Shown here piece by piece: positions 34,236 through 41,946 of a stretch of 64,000 nt of DNA (its first letter is position 1; each line of letters starts with the position of its first letter). The DNA is taken from contig SUZV01000002.1 in assembly GCA_015059715.1 (NCBI GenBank), positions 1 to 64,000 of the forward strand, given 5' to 3'. Origin of the DNA: Rikenellaceae bacterium. Its GTDB lineage: Bacteria; Bacteroidota; Bacteroidia; Bacteroidales; Rikenellaceae. Both the position numbers and the translations under genes were made by a program. Under the pieces are notes generated by a model. The model was not told the origin of the DNA. It worked only from the letters and a program-made list of their open reading frames with translations, and did no database searches.

Positions 34236-34466
34236 TTACTTTTTCTTGAAGATAGCAACAGCTACAGAGGTGACGAAACCAGGCTTAGCACCAATACCCA
34301 AGCAACCATTTGTAGGTGCTACGGTAGTCTCGATGTTACCAATGCTTACGAACTCGTAGCCATTAGCCAACTCGCTATCGATAAGGGCCTGCAACTGATT
34401 TACTGCTACCATAGCAGCATCTTTCTGATTTAGATTAGCGTTAAAAGGAAGAACTTTGTACTCCAT
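34236..34466 (-). CDS. Small conserved-looking protein of unknown function
   Basis: 76 residues: MEYKVLPFNANLNQKDAAMVAVNQ... with a helix, then a beta strand GYEFVSIGNIETTVAPTNGCLGIG and a hydrophobic end FVTSVAVAIFKKK. The layout (EYKVLPF, helix, GYEFVSIG) resembles DUF4177-like small proteins. No function assigned. It has its own promoter and precedes yidD by 6 nt. Confidence 0.6.
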   Translation of the reverse strand: MEYKVLPFNANLNQKDAAMVAVNQLQALIDSELANGYEFVSIGNIETTVAPTNGCLGIGAKPGFVTSVAVAIFKKK

Positions 34467-34540
34467 AATTGTTAGTTTAATAGGTTAATAATATTGTGAG
34501 TTTTATTAGTTGTCAGAACCTTATGGCGGTATCAACATAA

Positions 34541-34548
34541 CAAATGTA
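34541..34548 (-). promoter_or_regulatory. -7 element of the small gene and yidD
   Basis: TACATTTG on the minus strand, 74 nt before the start. Confidence 0.5.
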
Positions 34549-34620
34549 CGTAAAATTTTTAAAACCTCCAACTTTTTTTAAGTTTTTTTGCTCTGTTGTA
34601 GAATATGGTGGGTGGGCCGA

Positions 34621-34672
34621 TGTTTCACCTTGCGGTGACAGCTAAAGCTGAAAGGGTAGTGTGCTCGCCTAA
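34621..34672 (+). repeat. Dispersed hairpin repeat, copy D
   Basis: TGTTTCACCTTGCGGTGA then CAGCTAAAG, followed by AAAGGGTAGTGTGCTCGCC, the start of the companion unit, which is truncated here. Confidence 0.75.
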
Positions 34673-34749
34673 AACAGCAGGTTGTAAGCCTTTGCTATAA
34701 TACAGCAATAAACAAAAAAGGCCTGCGACGATAATCGCAGACCTAACAG

Positions 34750-35150
34750 TGGAGGTGGCGGGGGTCGAACCCGCGTCCAAACAAGGAACCCCAGAGCTTT
34801 CTACACGTTTAGCCAACCATTTAATCCTCCTCCTCGAGCCAGGCAGGCGGCAGCCAAACCCGAGGCGCAGCCCCTAAATCTCGCATGATAACCGAGGCAC
34901 ATACCATGCTATCTCTTAATTGATGATACCCCATAATGATTGGTCGTTAAAGAGCGGAACGACCTCTCGGGATACTCGTCGCACAACCTCCTTGGGTTAC
35001 GCGATTAAGCTAATTTTCTCCGAAAATTAGGCAGCGAGTGCATAGTTGTTATTGCCATTTATAGCTTGAGTGTTGCGATTTACGAGACCCCACACAATGC
35101 TCGACGTGCTTACAATCGAATTCTACCTGCTGTCAAAACCGGTCACCCCC
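34750..35150 (-). ncRNA. ssrA: tmRNA
   Basis: A 401-nt transfer-messenger RNA that rescues stalled ribosomes. The tRNA-like ends pair as GGGGGUG (5') with CACCUCC (3') plus discriminator A, with the T-arm GCGGG-TTCGACC-CCCGC at the 3' side and GACCGGTTTTGACAG at the 5' side. The tag frame at 35027-35056 reads GNNNYALAA then TAA, close to the Bacteroidota form GETNYALAA. Pseudoknot stems are visible in GAGGTCGTTCCGCTCTTTAACGACC and in GGGCTGCGCCTCGGGTTTGGCTGCCGCC. No encoded CCA. Confidence 0.95.
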
Positions 35151-35198
35151 TTGTAGGCGATAGTGTTATACTACATCCGTGGCAATGCGAATGTGGTG

Positions 35199-35206
35199 CA
35201 AAAATA
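35199..35206 (-). promoter_or_regulatory. -7 element of tmRNA
   Basis: TATTTTTG on the minus strand, 48 nt before the mature 5' end. Confidence 0.45.
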
Positions 35207-35238
35207 GTGATTTTTTTGCATCCCACAAAATAAATTGT

Positions 35239-35246
35239 TAATTTTG
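35239..35246 (+). promoter_or_regulatory. -7 element of the ftsE-like gene
   Basis: TAATTTTG fits TAnnTTTG, 36 nt before the ATG. Confidence 0.45.
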
Positions 35247-35282
35247 CGCAGATAACAGTGTTTCTAAACATTAACAATAGAG

Positions 35283-36002
35283 ATGAGTAGGAGAGTTATA
35301 GACCTTAGGGGTGTATCGATATATCTCGGCGAGGAGCGCAGAAGTGAGTCGGGCCAGAGCGACCTAATATTGTCGAATGTAAATCTTCAGGTAGATGAGG
35401 GTGAGCTGGTCTACTTGATAGGTCGTGTGGGTACGGGCAAGAGTACGCTGCTTAAGATGATGTATGCCGAGGTGGAGATGGCCGCTGGCGAGGCTACGGT
35501 GGTGGGCTTCGACCTAAGACGTTTAAAGCGTCGTCAGATACCATACCTGCGTCGCTCGATGGGTATCGTGTTTCAGGATTTCCAGCTGCTCACCGACAGA
35601 AATGTATTCCTTAACCTTTACGATGTTATGCGAGCTACGGGGTGGAAGAGTGAAGAGGATATACGATGCCGCATAGACGAGGTGTTGAATCTTGTAGGGT
35701 TGGCACATAAGAGTTATAAGATGCCTTTCGAGCTCTCGGGGGGCGAACAGCAACGTTTGGCTATTGCTCGCGCGTTGGTAAATCGTCCACGCCTCATCCT
35801 TGCTGATGAGCCTACGGGTAACCTCGACCTGCGCACGGCGGATGGTATTATGGATATCTTTAAGCGTATTGCCGAGAGTGGCTGTGCTGTGGTAATGTCT
35901 ACGCACAATGTGTCGCTTATCGAGCAGTTCCCCTCGCGCACAATACTCTTTGCTCAGGGACATATCTCGGAGGTAAATATCGATGCTGTAATGCAGGAGT
36001 AG
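35283..36002 (+). CDS. ftsE: FtsE-like ABC transporter ATP-binding protein
   Basis: 239 residues with Walker A GRVGTGKST at about 47-55, Q-loop VFQDFQLL, signature LSGGEQQRLAIARALV and Walker B LILADEPTGNLD, then the H-loop STHN. The sequence around LRRSMGIVFQDFQLLTDRNVFLN is characteristic of FtsE, which with FtsX activates cell-wall hydrolases at the division site. FtsX is not adjacent, as is common in Bacteroidota. It is monocistronic with its own terminator. Confidence 0.88.
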   Translation: MSRRVIDLRGVSIYLGEERRSESGQSDLILSNVNLQVDEGELVYLIGRVGTGKSTLLKMMYAEVEMAAGEATVVGFDLRRLKRRQIPYLRRSMGIVFQDFQLLTDRNVFLNLYDVMRATGWKSEEDIRCRIDEVLNLVGLAHKSYKMPFELSGGEQQRLAIARALVNRPRLILADEPTGNLDLRTADGIMDIFKRIAESGCAVVMSTHNVSLIEQFPSRTILFAQGHISEVNIDAVMQE

Positions 36003-36037
36003 GTGGGCCTATTTCATACCTATTATTATATATAAGG

Positions 36038-36066
36038 AGAGTGGTCGTAGTTGAAGCGGCCACTCT
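36038..36066 (+). terminator. Terminator of the ftsE-like gene
   Basis: AGAGTGGTCG / CGGCCACTCT, a 10-bp stem with one G-U pair and a 9-nt loop. It also lies just past the end of the convergent ProX-like gene and may serve both. Confidence 0.65.
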
Positions 36067-36067
36067 T

Positions 36068-36559
36068 CTAATATAGTTTTATATATTCGAAACTATTGCC
36101 AATAAGGGTTAGGTATCGCTCAAACTCTTCGCGTGCGATGACCACCGTAAAGCGGTTATCGTTGGGGTGAAAGCTAAGTGATGGTTGCTCCTTAAGTGTT
36201 TCATCTAAGAATAGGTGTACGTGGTTAGTGTCGTCGTTGATAAGTCCAAAGGGTGATACTGAGCCAGGTTTAAGTCCGAGCCACTTCTCCATACGCTCGG
36301 GCGATGCAAATGAGAGCTTGCCCTGGCGTAGCATGTGCTCTAAGTCGTGTATGGCCATCGACTGCTCCGAGTCGAATACGACTAAATAGTGGCGATTGCC
36401 CTTGTGGTTACGAAAGAATAGGTTTTTGCAATGCTTTGAGCCATCCTTGCGCCAGTATTGGCGAGCTATCTCGATGGTGGGGGCCTCGGGGTGTTCGTAC
36501 CATGTATACTCTATGGCGTGGCTGTCGAGCCAGTTGAATACTTTATCGCGTCGTTCCAT
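36068..36559 (-). CDS. Prolyl-tRNA editing protein of ProX/YbaK type
   Basis: 163 residues of the prolyl-tRNA synthetase-associated (ProX/PrdX) editing family. HPEAPTIEIARQYWRKDGSKHCKNLFFRNHKGNRHYLVV near the N-terminus, KLSFASPERMEKWLGLKPGSVSPFGLINDDTNHVHLFLDE in the middle, and SFHPNDNRFTVVI near the end are all family hallmarks. It hydrolyses mischarged tRNA(Pro), classically Ala-tRNA(Pro). A separate Cys-tRNA(Pro) deacylase is encoded at 14.3 kb. Confidence 0.9.
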   Translation of the reverse strand: MERRDKVFNWLDSHAIEYTWYEHPEAPTIEIARQYWRKDGSKHCKNLFFRNHKGNRHYLVVFDSEQSMAIHDLEHMLRQGKLSFASPERMEKWLGLKPGSVSPFGLINDDTNHVHLFLDETLKEQPSLSFHPNDNRFTVVIAREEFERYLTLIGNSFEYIKLY

Positions 36560-36641
36560 GTGTGTAATGGTGTTGTAATCCTGCTATTATCTATTTTGTG
36601 TTTGTAATGTAGTAGCCACCGAGCGGCTATCGTTACAATGG

Positions 36642-36649
36642 CAAAGTTA
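36642..36649 (-). promoter_or_regulatory. -7 element of the ProX-like gene
   Basis: TAACTTTG on the minus strand, 82 nt before the start. It faces away from the galK promoter. Confidence 0.45.
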
Positions 36650-36692
36650 GTAAAATTATCGCGATGTTGTTGCAAAACTTAATTTTAATAGC

Positions 36693-36700
36693 TAACTTTG
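36693..36700 (+). promoter_or_regulatory. -7 element of galK
   Basis: TAACTTTG, 59 nt before the galK start. Confidence 0.5.
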
Positions 36701-36759
36701 TAAAGATTTGGTTTAACCTCGATAGATATCTAATATTTGAAATATAAAAACTTACAGCT

Positions 36760-37896
36760 ATGGATGTAAAAGTTATCAACGAGAAATTTTTTGAGCGTTT
36801 TGGTGTAAATGGCGAGTTGTTTACATCGCCTGGCCGTATCAACCTTATTGGTGAGCATACCGACTACAATGGTGGCTTTGTGTTCCCAGGTGCTATTGAT
36901 AATGGTATGGTCGCAGAGATAAAACTCAACGGTAAGGATGTGGTGCGAGCCTACTCTGTGGATCTCGATGATTATGCCGAGTTCGGCTTACGTGAGGAGG
37001 ATGCTCCCCAGGCAAGCTGGGCGCGTTACATCTTTGGAGTGTGTCGCGAGATAGAGAAGCGCGGAGGTAAGATAGCGGGCTTCGATACCGCTTTTGCAGG
37101 TGACGTGCCCCTTGGTGCAGGTATGTCGTCGTCGGCAGCTCTGGAGTCGACATACGCCAATGCCCTAAACGAGCTATTCTCGTTAGGTATAGATCGTTTC
37201 GAGCTGGCGCGTATAGGTCAGTCTACCGAGCATAACTACTGTGGCGTTAAGTGCGGTATAATGGATCAGTTCGCATCGGTCTTTGGTAAGGCTGGACACC
37301 TTATGCGTCTTGATTGCCGCTCTATGGAGTTCGAGTACTTTCCGTTTGACCCTGAAAAGCATGGGTATAAGGTAGTGCTGCTCGACTCTGTCGTTAAGCA
37401 CGAGTTGGTGGGTTCGCCATATAATGACCGTCGCGCATCGTGTGAGAGGGTGGCGGCAGCCTTGGGTCAGGAGTTCCTGCGCGGTGCTACGATGGCGCAG
37501 TTGGAGGCTATTAAGAGTGATATCTCGGAGGAGGATTATAAGCGTGCTCGCTACGTTATCGGTGAGGAGAGTCGTGTGCTCGATGTGTGCGAGGCCCTCA
37601 AGCGCAATGACTACGAAACGGTGGGCAAGCGTATGTACGAGACTCACTGGGGTATGTCGAAGGATTACGAGGTGTCGTGCGAGGAGCTTGACTTCTTGGC
37701 TACGGTTGCTGAGGAGTGTGGTGTTACTGGTTCGCGTATTATGGGTGGCGGCTTTGGAGGCTGTACCATCAACCTCGTTAAGGCCGATTTGTACGATGCC
37801 TTTATCGCTACGGCCAAGAGTCGTTTTGCCGAAAAGTATGGCCACGAACCTAAGGTCTATTCGGTGGTAATATCTGACGGAGCGCGTAGACTTTAG
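36760..37896 (+). CDS. galK: Galactokinase
   Basis: 378-residue GHMP kinase that phosphorylates galactose at C1. The N-terminal galactose signature is GRINLIGEHTDYNGG, the ATP-binding motif VPLGAGMSSSAALES, and the third motif GSRIMGGGFGGCTINLV. The length is normal. No other Leloir-pathway gene is adjacent. Confidence 0.96.
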   Translation: MDVKVINEKFFERFGVNGELFTSPGRINLIGEHTDYNGGFVFPGAIDNGMVAEIKLNGKDVVRAYSVDLDDYAEFGLREEDAPQASWARYIFGVCREIEKRGGKIAGFDTAFAGDVPLGAGMSSSAALESTYANALNELFSLGIDRFELARIGQSTEHNYCGVKCGIMDQFASVFGKAGHLMRLDCRSMEFEYFPFDPEKHGYKVVLLDSVVKHELVGSPYNDRRASCERVAAALGQEFLRGATMAQLEAIKSDISEEDYKRARYVIGEESRVLDVCEALKRNDYETVGKRMYETHWGMSKDYEVSCEELDFLATVAEECGVTGSRIMGGGFGGCTINLVKADLYDAFIATAKSRFAEKYGHEPKVYSVVISDGARRL

Positions 37897-37980
37897 TGCA
37901 GATGTGTGCTAAATAGTGTCGAGGAGGTCATTTGAGAGGTAAATTTTGTTGTTTTATTTTTGAAAATGACAAAAAATGAT

Positions 37981-38131
37981 TATCTTTGTGTGACTATAAT
38001 TGTGTGCTTGCTCTTGATGGGTCGGTAAGTCGCACATAGCAAGCAAAATGGACACAACAAAGCGTGTGATTAGGAATACTATAAAAGTAGAATAATTTAC
38101 CAATACAAACTTATTTAAACACTTAAAACTT
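37981..38131 (+). promoter_or_regulatory. Promoter and long structured leader of serC
   Basis: TATCTTTG at 37981-37988 is a -7 element. The leader of about 140 nt contains a perfect 8-bp stem TGCTTGCT / AGCAAGCA (38005-38012 and 38038-38045) enclosing a 25-nt loop. This is long compared with other leaders in the window and may carry regulation; I do not recognise a known riboswitch. Confidence 0.5.
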
Positions 38132-39211
38132 ATGAAACACAATTTTAACGCAGGACCCTGCGTACTTCCAAAGCAGGCTATTGAGGCTGCTATTGAGGCT
38201 ATCCGCGATTTCGACAACACTGGTATCGGTATTCTCGAGATTTCACACCGTACTCCAGGTTGGGAGCGCGTAATGGCAGAGGTTGAGCAGCTTTGGCGCG
38301 ACCTTTTGAACATCCCTGAGGATTATGCTGTATTCTTCCTCGGTGGTGGTGCTTCTACTCAGTTCTTTGAGGTTCCTGCTAACCTTCTTAAGACTAAGGC
38401 TGCTTACTTGCAGACTGGCGTTTGGGCTAAGAAGGCAGTTAAGGAGGCTAAGTTCTATGGCGAGGTAGAGGTTGTTGCTTCTTCTGAGGATAAGACCTAC
38501 AGCTACATTCCTAAGAACTACACTATCCCAACAGATGCTGACTACTTCCACATCACTACTAACAACACTATCTACGGTACCGAGATTCACGAGGATATCG
38601 ACTCTCCTGTAACCTTGGTTGCTGATATGTCATCAGATATCATGTCTCGTCCTATCGACATCAAGAAGTATGGTATGATCTATGGTGGTGCTCAGAAGAA
38701 TGTAGGCCCTGCTGGTGTAACTTTCGTAATTATCCGTAAGGACCTTCTCGGTCAGTCAGGCCGTAAGCTCCAGACTATGGTTGACTACTCTACACACTAT
38801 CCAGAGGAGGCTCGCAACCACTCTATGTTCAACACTCCTCCAGTATTCCCTATCTTCGTGATGTACCAGACATTGAAGTGGGTTAAGGAGCTCGGTGGTG
38901 TAGAGGTTATGTACAAGATGAACAAGGAGAAGGCTGAGTTGCTCTACAACGAGATCGACCGCAACTCTATGTTCGTAGGTACAGCAGCTAAGGAGGACCG
39001 CTCGCTTATGAACGTATGTTTCGTTATGGCTCCAGGTAAGGAGGCACTCGAGGCTGAGTTTATGGCATTCGCTAAGGAGCGTGGTATGGTAGGTATCAAG
39101 GGTCACCGCTCGGTAGGTGGTTTCCGCGCATCTATCTACAATGCTTGTCCAAAGGAGTCTGTAGAGGCTTTGGTAGCTTGCATGAAGGAGTTCGAGGAGC
39201 TTCACAAGTAA
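38132..39211 (+). CDS. serC: Phosphoserine aminotransferase
   Basis: 359-residue PLP enzyme that converts 3-phosphohydroxypyruvate and glutamate to phosphoserine. It starts [20 protein letters not shown], with [27 protein letters not shown] and the PLP-lysine region [21 protein letters not shown]-terminal [15 protein letters not shown] is also typical. First gene of serC-serA-DUF1015. Confidence 0.96.
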   Translation: MKHNFNAGPCVLPKQAIEAAIEAIRDFDNTGIGILEISHRTPGWERVMAEVEQLWRDLLNIPEDYAVFFLGGGASTQFFEVPANLLKTKAAYLQTGVWAKKAVKEAKFYGEVEVVASSEDKTYSYIPKNYTIPTDADYFHITTNNTIYGTEIHEDIDSPVTLVADMSSDIMSRPIDIKKYGMIYGGAQKNVGPAGVTFVIIRKDLLGQSGRKLQTMVDYSTHYPEEARNHSMFNTPPVFPIFVMYQTLKWVKELGGVEVMYKMNKEKAELLYNEIDRNSMFVGTAAKEDRSLMNVCFVMAPGKEALEAEFMAFAKERGMVGIKGHRSVGGFRASIYNACPKESVEALVACMKEFEELHK

Positions 39212-39305
39212 TCCGACAATCAAACAATTAACTATGGTAGCTATTGGGGGATACCCCGATGGCTACCTTAATAACTAAAAAAACTAAAACAAATAGAGAC
39301 CTATT

Positions 39306-40229
39306 ATGAAGGTACTTATTGCAACCGAGAAGCCCTTTGCTAAGACAGCTGTCGAGGGTATCGAGTCAATTTTGAAGGAGGCAAACTATGAGGTAGTACG
39401 CCTTGAGAAGTATGCTGATAAGGCAGAGTTGTTGGCTGCTGTAGCTGATGTTGACGCTCTTATCATCCGCAGTGATAAGGTTACTGCTGAGGTTATCGAG
39501 GCTGCTAAGCAGCTTAAGATTGTTGTTCGCGCAGGTGCTGGTTTTGACAACGTAGACCTCGCTGCAGCTACTGCTAAGAACGTAGTTGTTATGAACACTC
39601 CTGGTCAGAACTCTAACGCCGTAGCTGAGCTTGCTCTTGGTATGATGGTTTACATGGCTCGTAACCAGTTCAATCCTGGTACAGGTTCTGAGCTTCAGGG
39701 CAAGACCCTCGCTATCCACGCTTACGGTAACGTAGGTCGTTTGGTTGGCCTTAAGGGTAAGGCTCTCGGTATGAACGTTGTTGCTTACGATCCATTCATC
39801 ACAGATGAGACTGTCTTTGAGCGTGATGGCGTTAAGAAGATGAACTCTATTGCCGAGCTTTATGCTGCTGCTGACTACCTCTCATTGCATATTCCTGCAA
39901 CTGCTGAGACTAAGGGTTCTATCGGCTACGACCTCGCTATGTCAATGCCTAAGGGCGCAACTATCGTGAACACTGCTCGTAAGGAGGTGATTAACGAGGA
40001 GGGCCTTATGAAGGCTATGGAGGAGCGCGAGGATCTTAAGTATATCACCGACATCGCTCCAGATGCTAAGGATGTATATGCTGAGAAGTTCGGCAAGCGT
40101 TACTTCGGTACTCCTAAGAAGCAGGGTGCTGAGACTGCTGAGGCTAACGTAAACGCAGGTCTTGCTGCTGCTCGTCAGATTGTCGATTTCTTCGTAAACG
40201 GCAACCGTCGCTTCCAGGTTAATAAATAG
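39306..40229 (+). CDS. serA: D-3-phosphoglycerate dehydrogenase, short form
   Basis: 307 residues. A substrate domain flanks an NAD-binding domain; VVRAGAGFDNVDL and GKTLAIHAYGNVGRLVGLKGKALGMNVVAYDP are clear, with the catalytic region PKGATIVNTARKEVINEEGL. It lacks an ACT domain, so the usual serine feedback site is not on this protein. It oxidises 3-phosphoglycerate as the first step to serine and is co-directional with serC. Confidence 0.93.
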   Translation: MKVLIATEKPFAKTAVEGIESILKEANYEVVRLEKYADKAELLAAVADVDALIIRSDKVTAEVIEAAKQLKIVVRAGAGFDNVDLAAATAKNVVVMNTPGQNSNAVAELALGMMVYMARNQFNPGTGSELQGKTLAIHAYGNVGRLVGLKGKALGMNVVAYDPFITDETVFERDGVKKMNSIAELYAAADYLSLHIPATAETKGSIGYDLAMSMPKGATIVNTARKEVINEEGLMKAMEEREDLKYITDIAPDAKDVYAEKFGKRYFGTPKKQGAETAEANVNAGLAAARQIVDFFVNGNRRFQVNK

Positions 40230-40441
40230 TATTGTTTGATATCTTTGACTCTTGCCTCGGATGATGATAGCTCTGTTTACACCAGGTAAACTCGCATTTT
40301 CATCCATCGGGCAATAGACAAACTATCTAAACAGTATTAGCTATTAAACCATCATCATTCGACTGATGAAATTTTAGGGTGTCAATGAAATACTTGGCAC
40401 CCTTACATAGAAAAATTAACAAGCTAAAACTACAAACTAAT
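40230..40441 (+). promoter_or_regulatory. Structured spacer before the DUF1015 gene, with internal promoter
   Basis: TATCTTTG at 40240-40247 is a possible internal -7 element. Downstream, GTTTAC/GTAAAC forms a short hairpin, flanked by TGCC...CGGGCA, and GGGTGTC/GGCACCC (40374-40401) forms another just before the gene. It could be an attenuator or a processing site (inference). Confidence 0.4.
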
Positions 40442-41686
40442 ATGGTAAGAATTAAGCCCTTTAAGGGTATTCGTCCTCCAAAGGAGTACGCATCAGAGGT
40501 TGCATCACGTCCATACGATGTGCTTAACTCAGTAGAGGCTCAGGCCGAGGCTACGGAGCGTTCACTTCTCCACATTATCAAGCCAGAGATTGACTTTAAC
40601 CCTATCATCGATGAGCACTCACAGGAGGCTTACGAGAAGGCTATGGAGAACTTCCGTATCTGGAAGGAGAAGGGTTGGTTGGCACAGGACGACGAGGAGT
40701 ATTACTACATCTACGCTCAGACTATGAATGGCCGTACTCAGTATGGTATCGCAATGTGCTGCCACTACGATGACTACCTCTCAGGCGCAATTAAGAAGCA
40801 CGAGCTTACTCGTCCAGATAAGGAGGAGGACCGTATGATTCATGTCCGCAACCAGAAGGCTAATATCGAGCCAGTATTCTTCACTTATCCCGATAACGCC
40901 GAGATTGATGCTATCATCTCTAAGTGGGTTAAGGAGCACGAGGCTGACTACGACTTCGTAGCTGAGGATGGCTTTGGTCACCATATGTGGGTTATCCGTT
41001 GCAAGGAGACTAATGACCGCATCACCGAGCTCTTCAAGGGTATCCCAGCATTGTATGTTGCCGATGGTCACCACCGTACAGCTGCTGCTGCACGTGTAGG
41101 TCAGGAGTGCGCTTCAAAGAATCCTAACCACACTGGTAACGAGGAGTACTGCTTCTTCTTGGCTGTTACATTCCCTGCATCACACCTTCGCATTATCGAC
41201 TACAACCGCGTAGTTAAGGACCTTAACGGTCTCTCTAAGGAGGATTTCTTGAAGGCTATCGAGGAGAACTTCGTAGTTGAGAAGAAGGGCGCAGAGATTT
41301 ACACTCCAAGTGCATTGCACAACTTTGCAATGTATATCGATGGCGAGTGGTACTCGATGACAGCTAAGGAGGGTACTTACGATGATAACGATCCTATCGG
41401 TGTTCTCGACGTAACAGTTCTCTCTAACCTTGTTTTGGATAAGGTTCTTGGCATTGCAGACTTGCGTACCTCTAAGCGTATCGACTTCGTAGGTGGTATT
41501 CGCGGTTTGGGCGAGTTGCAGAAGCGTGTTGATAGCGGTGAGATGAAGGTTGCTTTCGCATTGTATCCAGTATCTATGCAGCAGCTTATCGACATCGCCG
41601 ACACAGGCAACATTATGCCTCCTAAGACAACATGGTTCGAGCCTAAGTTGCGTTCAGGTGTTGTTATCCACTCATTCGAGGAGTAA
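40442..41686 (+). CDS. DUF1015 protein linked to serine synthesis genes
   Basis: I chose the ATG at 40442 (MVRIKPFKGIRPPKEYASEVASRPYDVLN), giving 414 residues; an upstream ATG at 40379 would add 21 unlikely residues from inside a hairpin. RPYDV, YVADGHHRTAAAARV and DPIGVLDVTVLSNLVLDKVLGI mark the DUF1015 (PF06245) family. Its function is not established; the constant position after serC-serA suggests a role near serine metabolism. HHR in a loop hints at phosphate-handling chemistry (inference). Confidence 0.85.
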   Translation: MVRIKPFKGIRPPKEYASEVASRPYDVLNSVEAQAEATERSLLHIIKPEIDFNPIIDEHSQEAYEKAMENFRIWKEKGWLAQDDEEYYYIYAQTMNGRTQYGIAMCCHYDDYLSGAIKKHELTRPDKEEDRMIHVRNQKANIEPVFFTYPDNAEIDAIISKWVKEHEADYDFVAEDGFGHHMWVIRCKETNDRITELFKGIPALYVADGHHRTAAAARVGQECASKNPNHTGNEEYCFFLAVTFPASHLRIIDYNRVVKDLNGLSKEDFLKAIEENFVVEKKGAEIYTPSALHNFAMYIDGEWYSMTAKEGTYDDNDPIGVLDVTVLSNLVLDKVLGIADLRTSKRIDFVGGIRGLGELQKRVDSGEMKVAFALYPVSMQQLIDIADTGNIMPPKTTWFEPKLRSGVVIHSFEE

Positions 41687-41728
41687 TTTTCGATATTATA
41701 GGGCATCGTTAGCCCATCCATAAAAGTA

Positions 41729-41756
41729 GACTACCGCAGTATGAGCTGCGGTAGTC
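41729..41756 (+). terminator. Terminator of serC-serA-DUF1015
   Basis: GACTACCGCAG / CTGCGGTAGTC, a perfect 11-bp stem with a 6-nt loop, followed by TCTTTT. Confidence 0.85.
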
Positions 41757-41932
41757 TCTTTTGTTGTCGACTATGCACTCCCCTAAATCAAAAATGGGTT
41801 GAGTTATCCATTTATGGTATTTTGGCTTATTGGTCAAAATTAAATCTACGCAATATTTGTTGACCCTATGCTGATTCGAAAGAAATATTGTCTGCCTCAA
41901 CTCTTAATAATTAAAAAATTCGTATATTTGTG

Positions 41933-41940
41933 GTAAATAT
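41933..41940 (+). promoter_or_regulatory. -7 element of the restriction-modification gene, near-leaderless
   Basis: TATATTTG ends 6 nt before the ATG at 41947, so the mRNA should begin at or very near the start codon. Confidence 0.5.
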
Positions 41941-41946
41941 AGGTTT

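Noticed and set aside
34625..34816. 63-codon open frame on the minus strand
   Set aside because: It begins inside the 3' end of the tmRNA and runs over a dispersed repeat.
38005..38045. Known riboswitch before serC
   Set aside because: The stem is clear but I could not match the sequence to any riboswitch consensus, so it is listed only as a structured leader.
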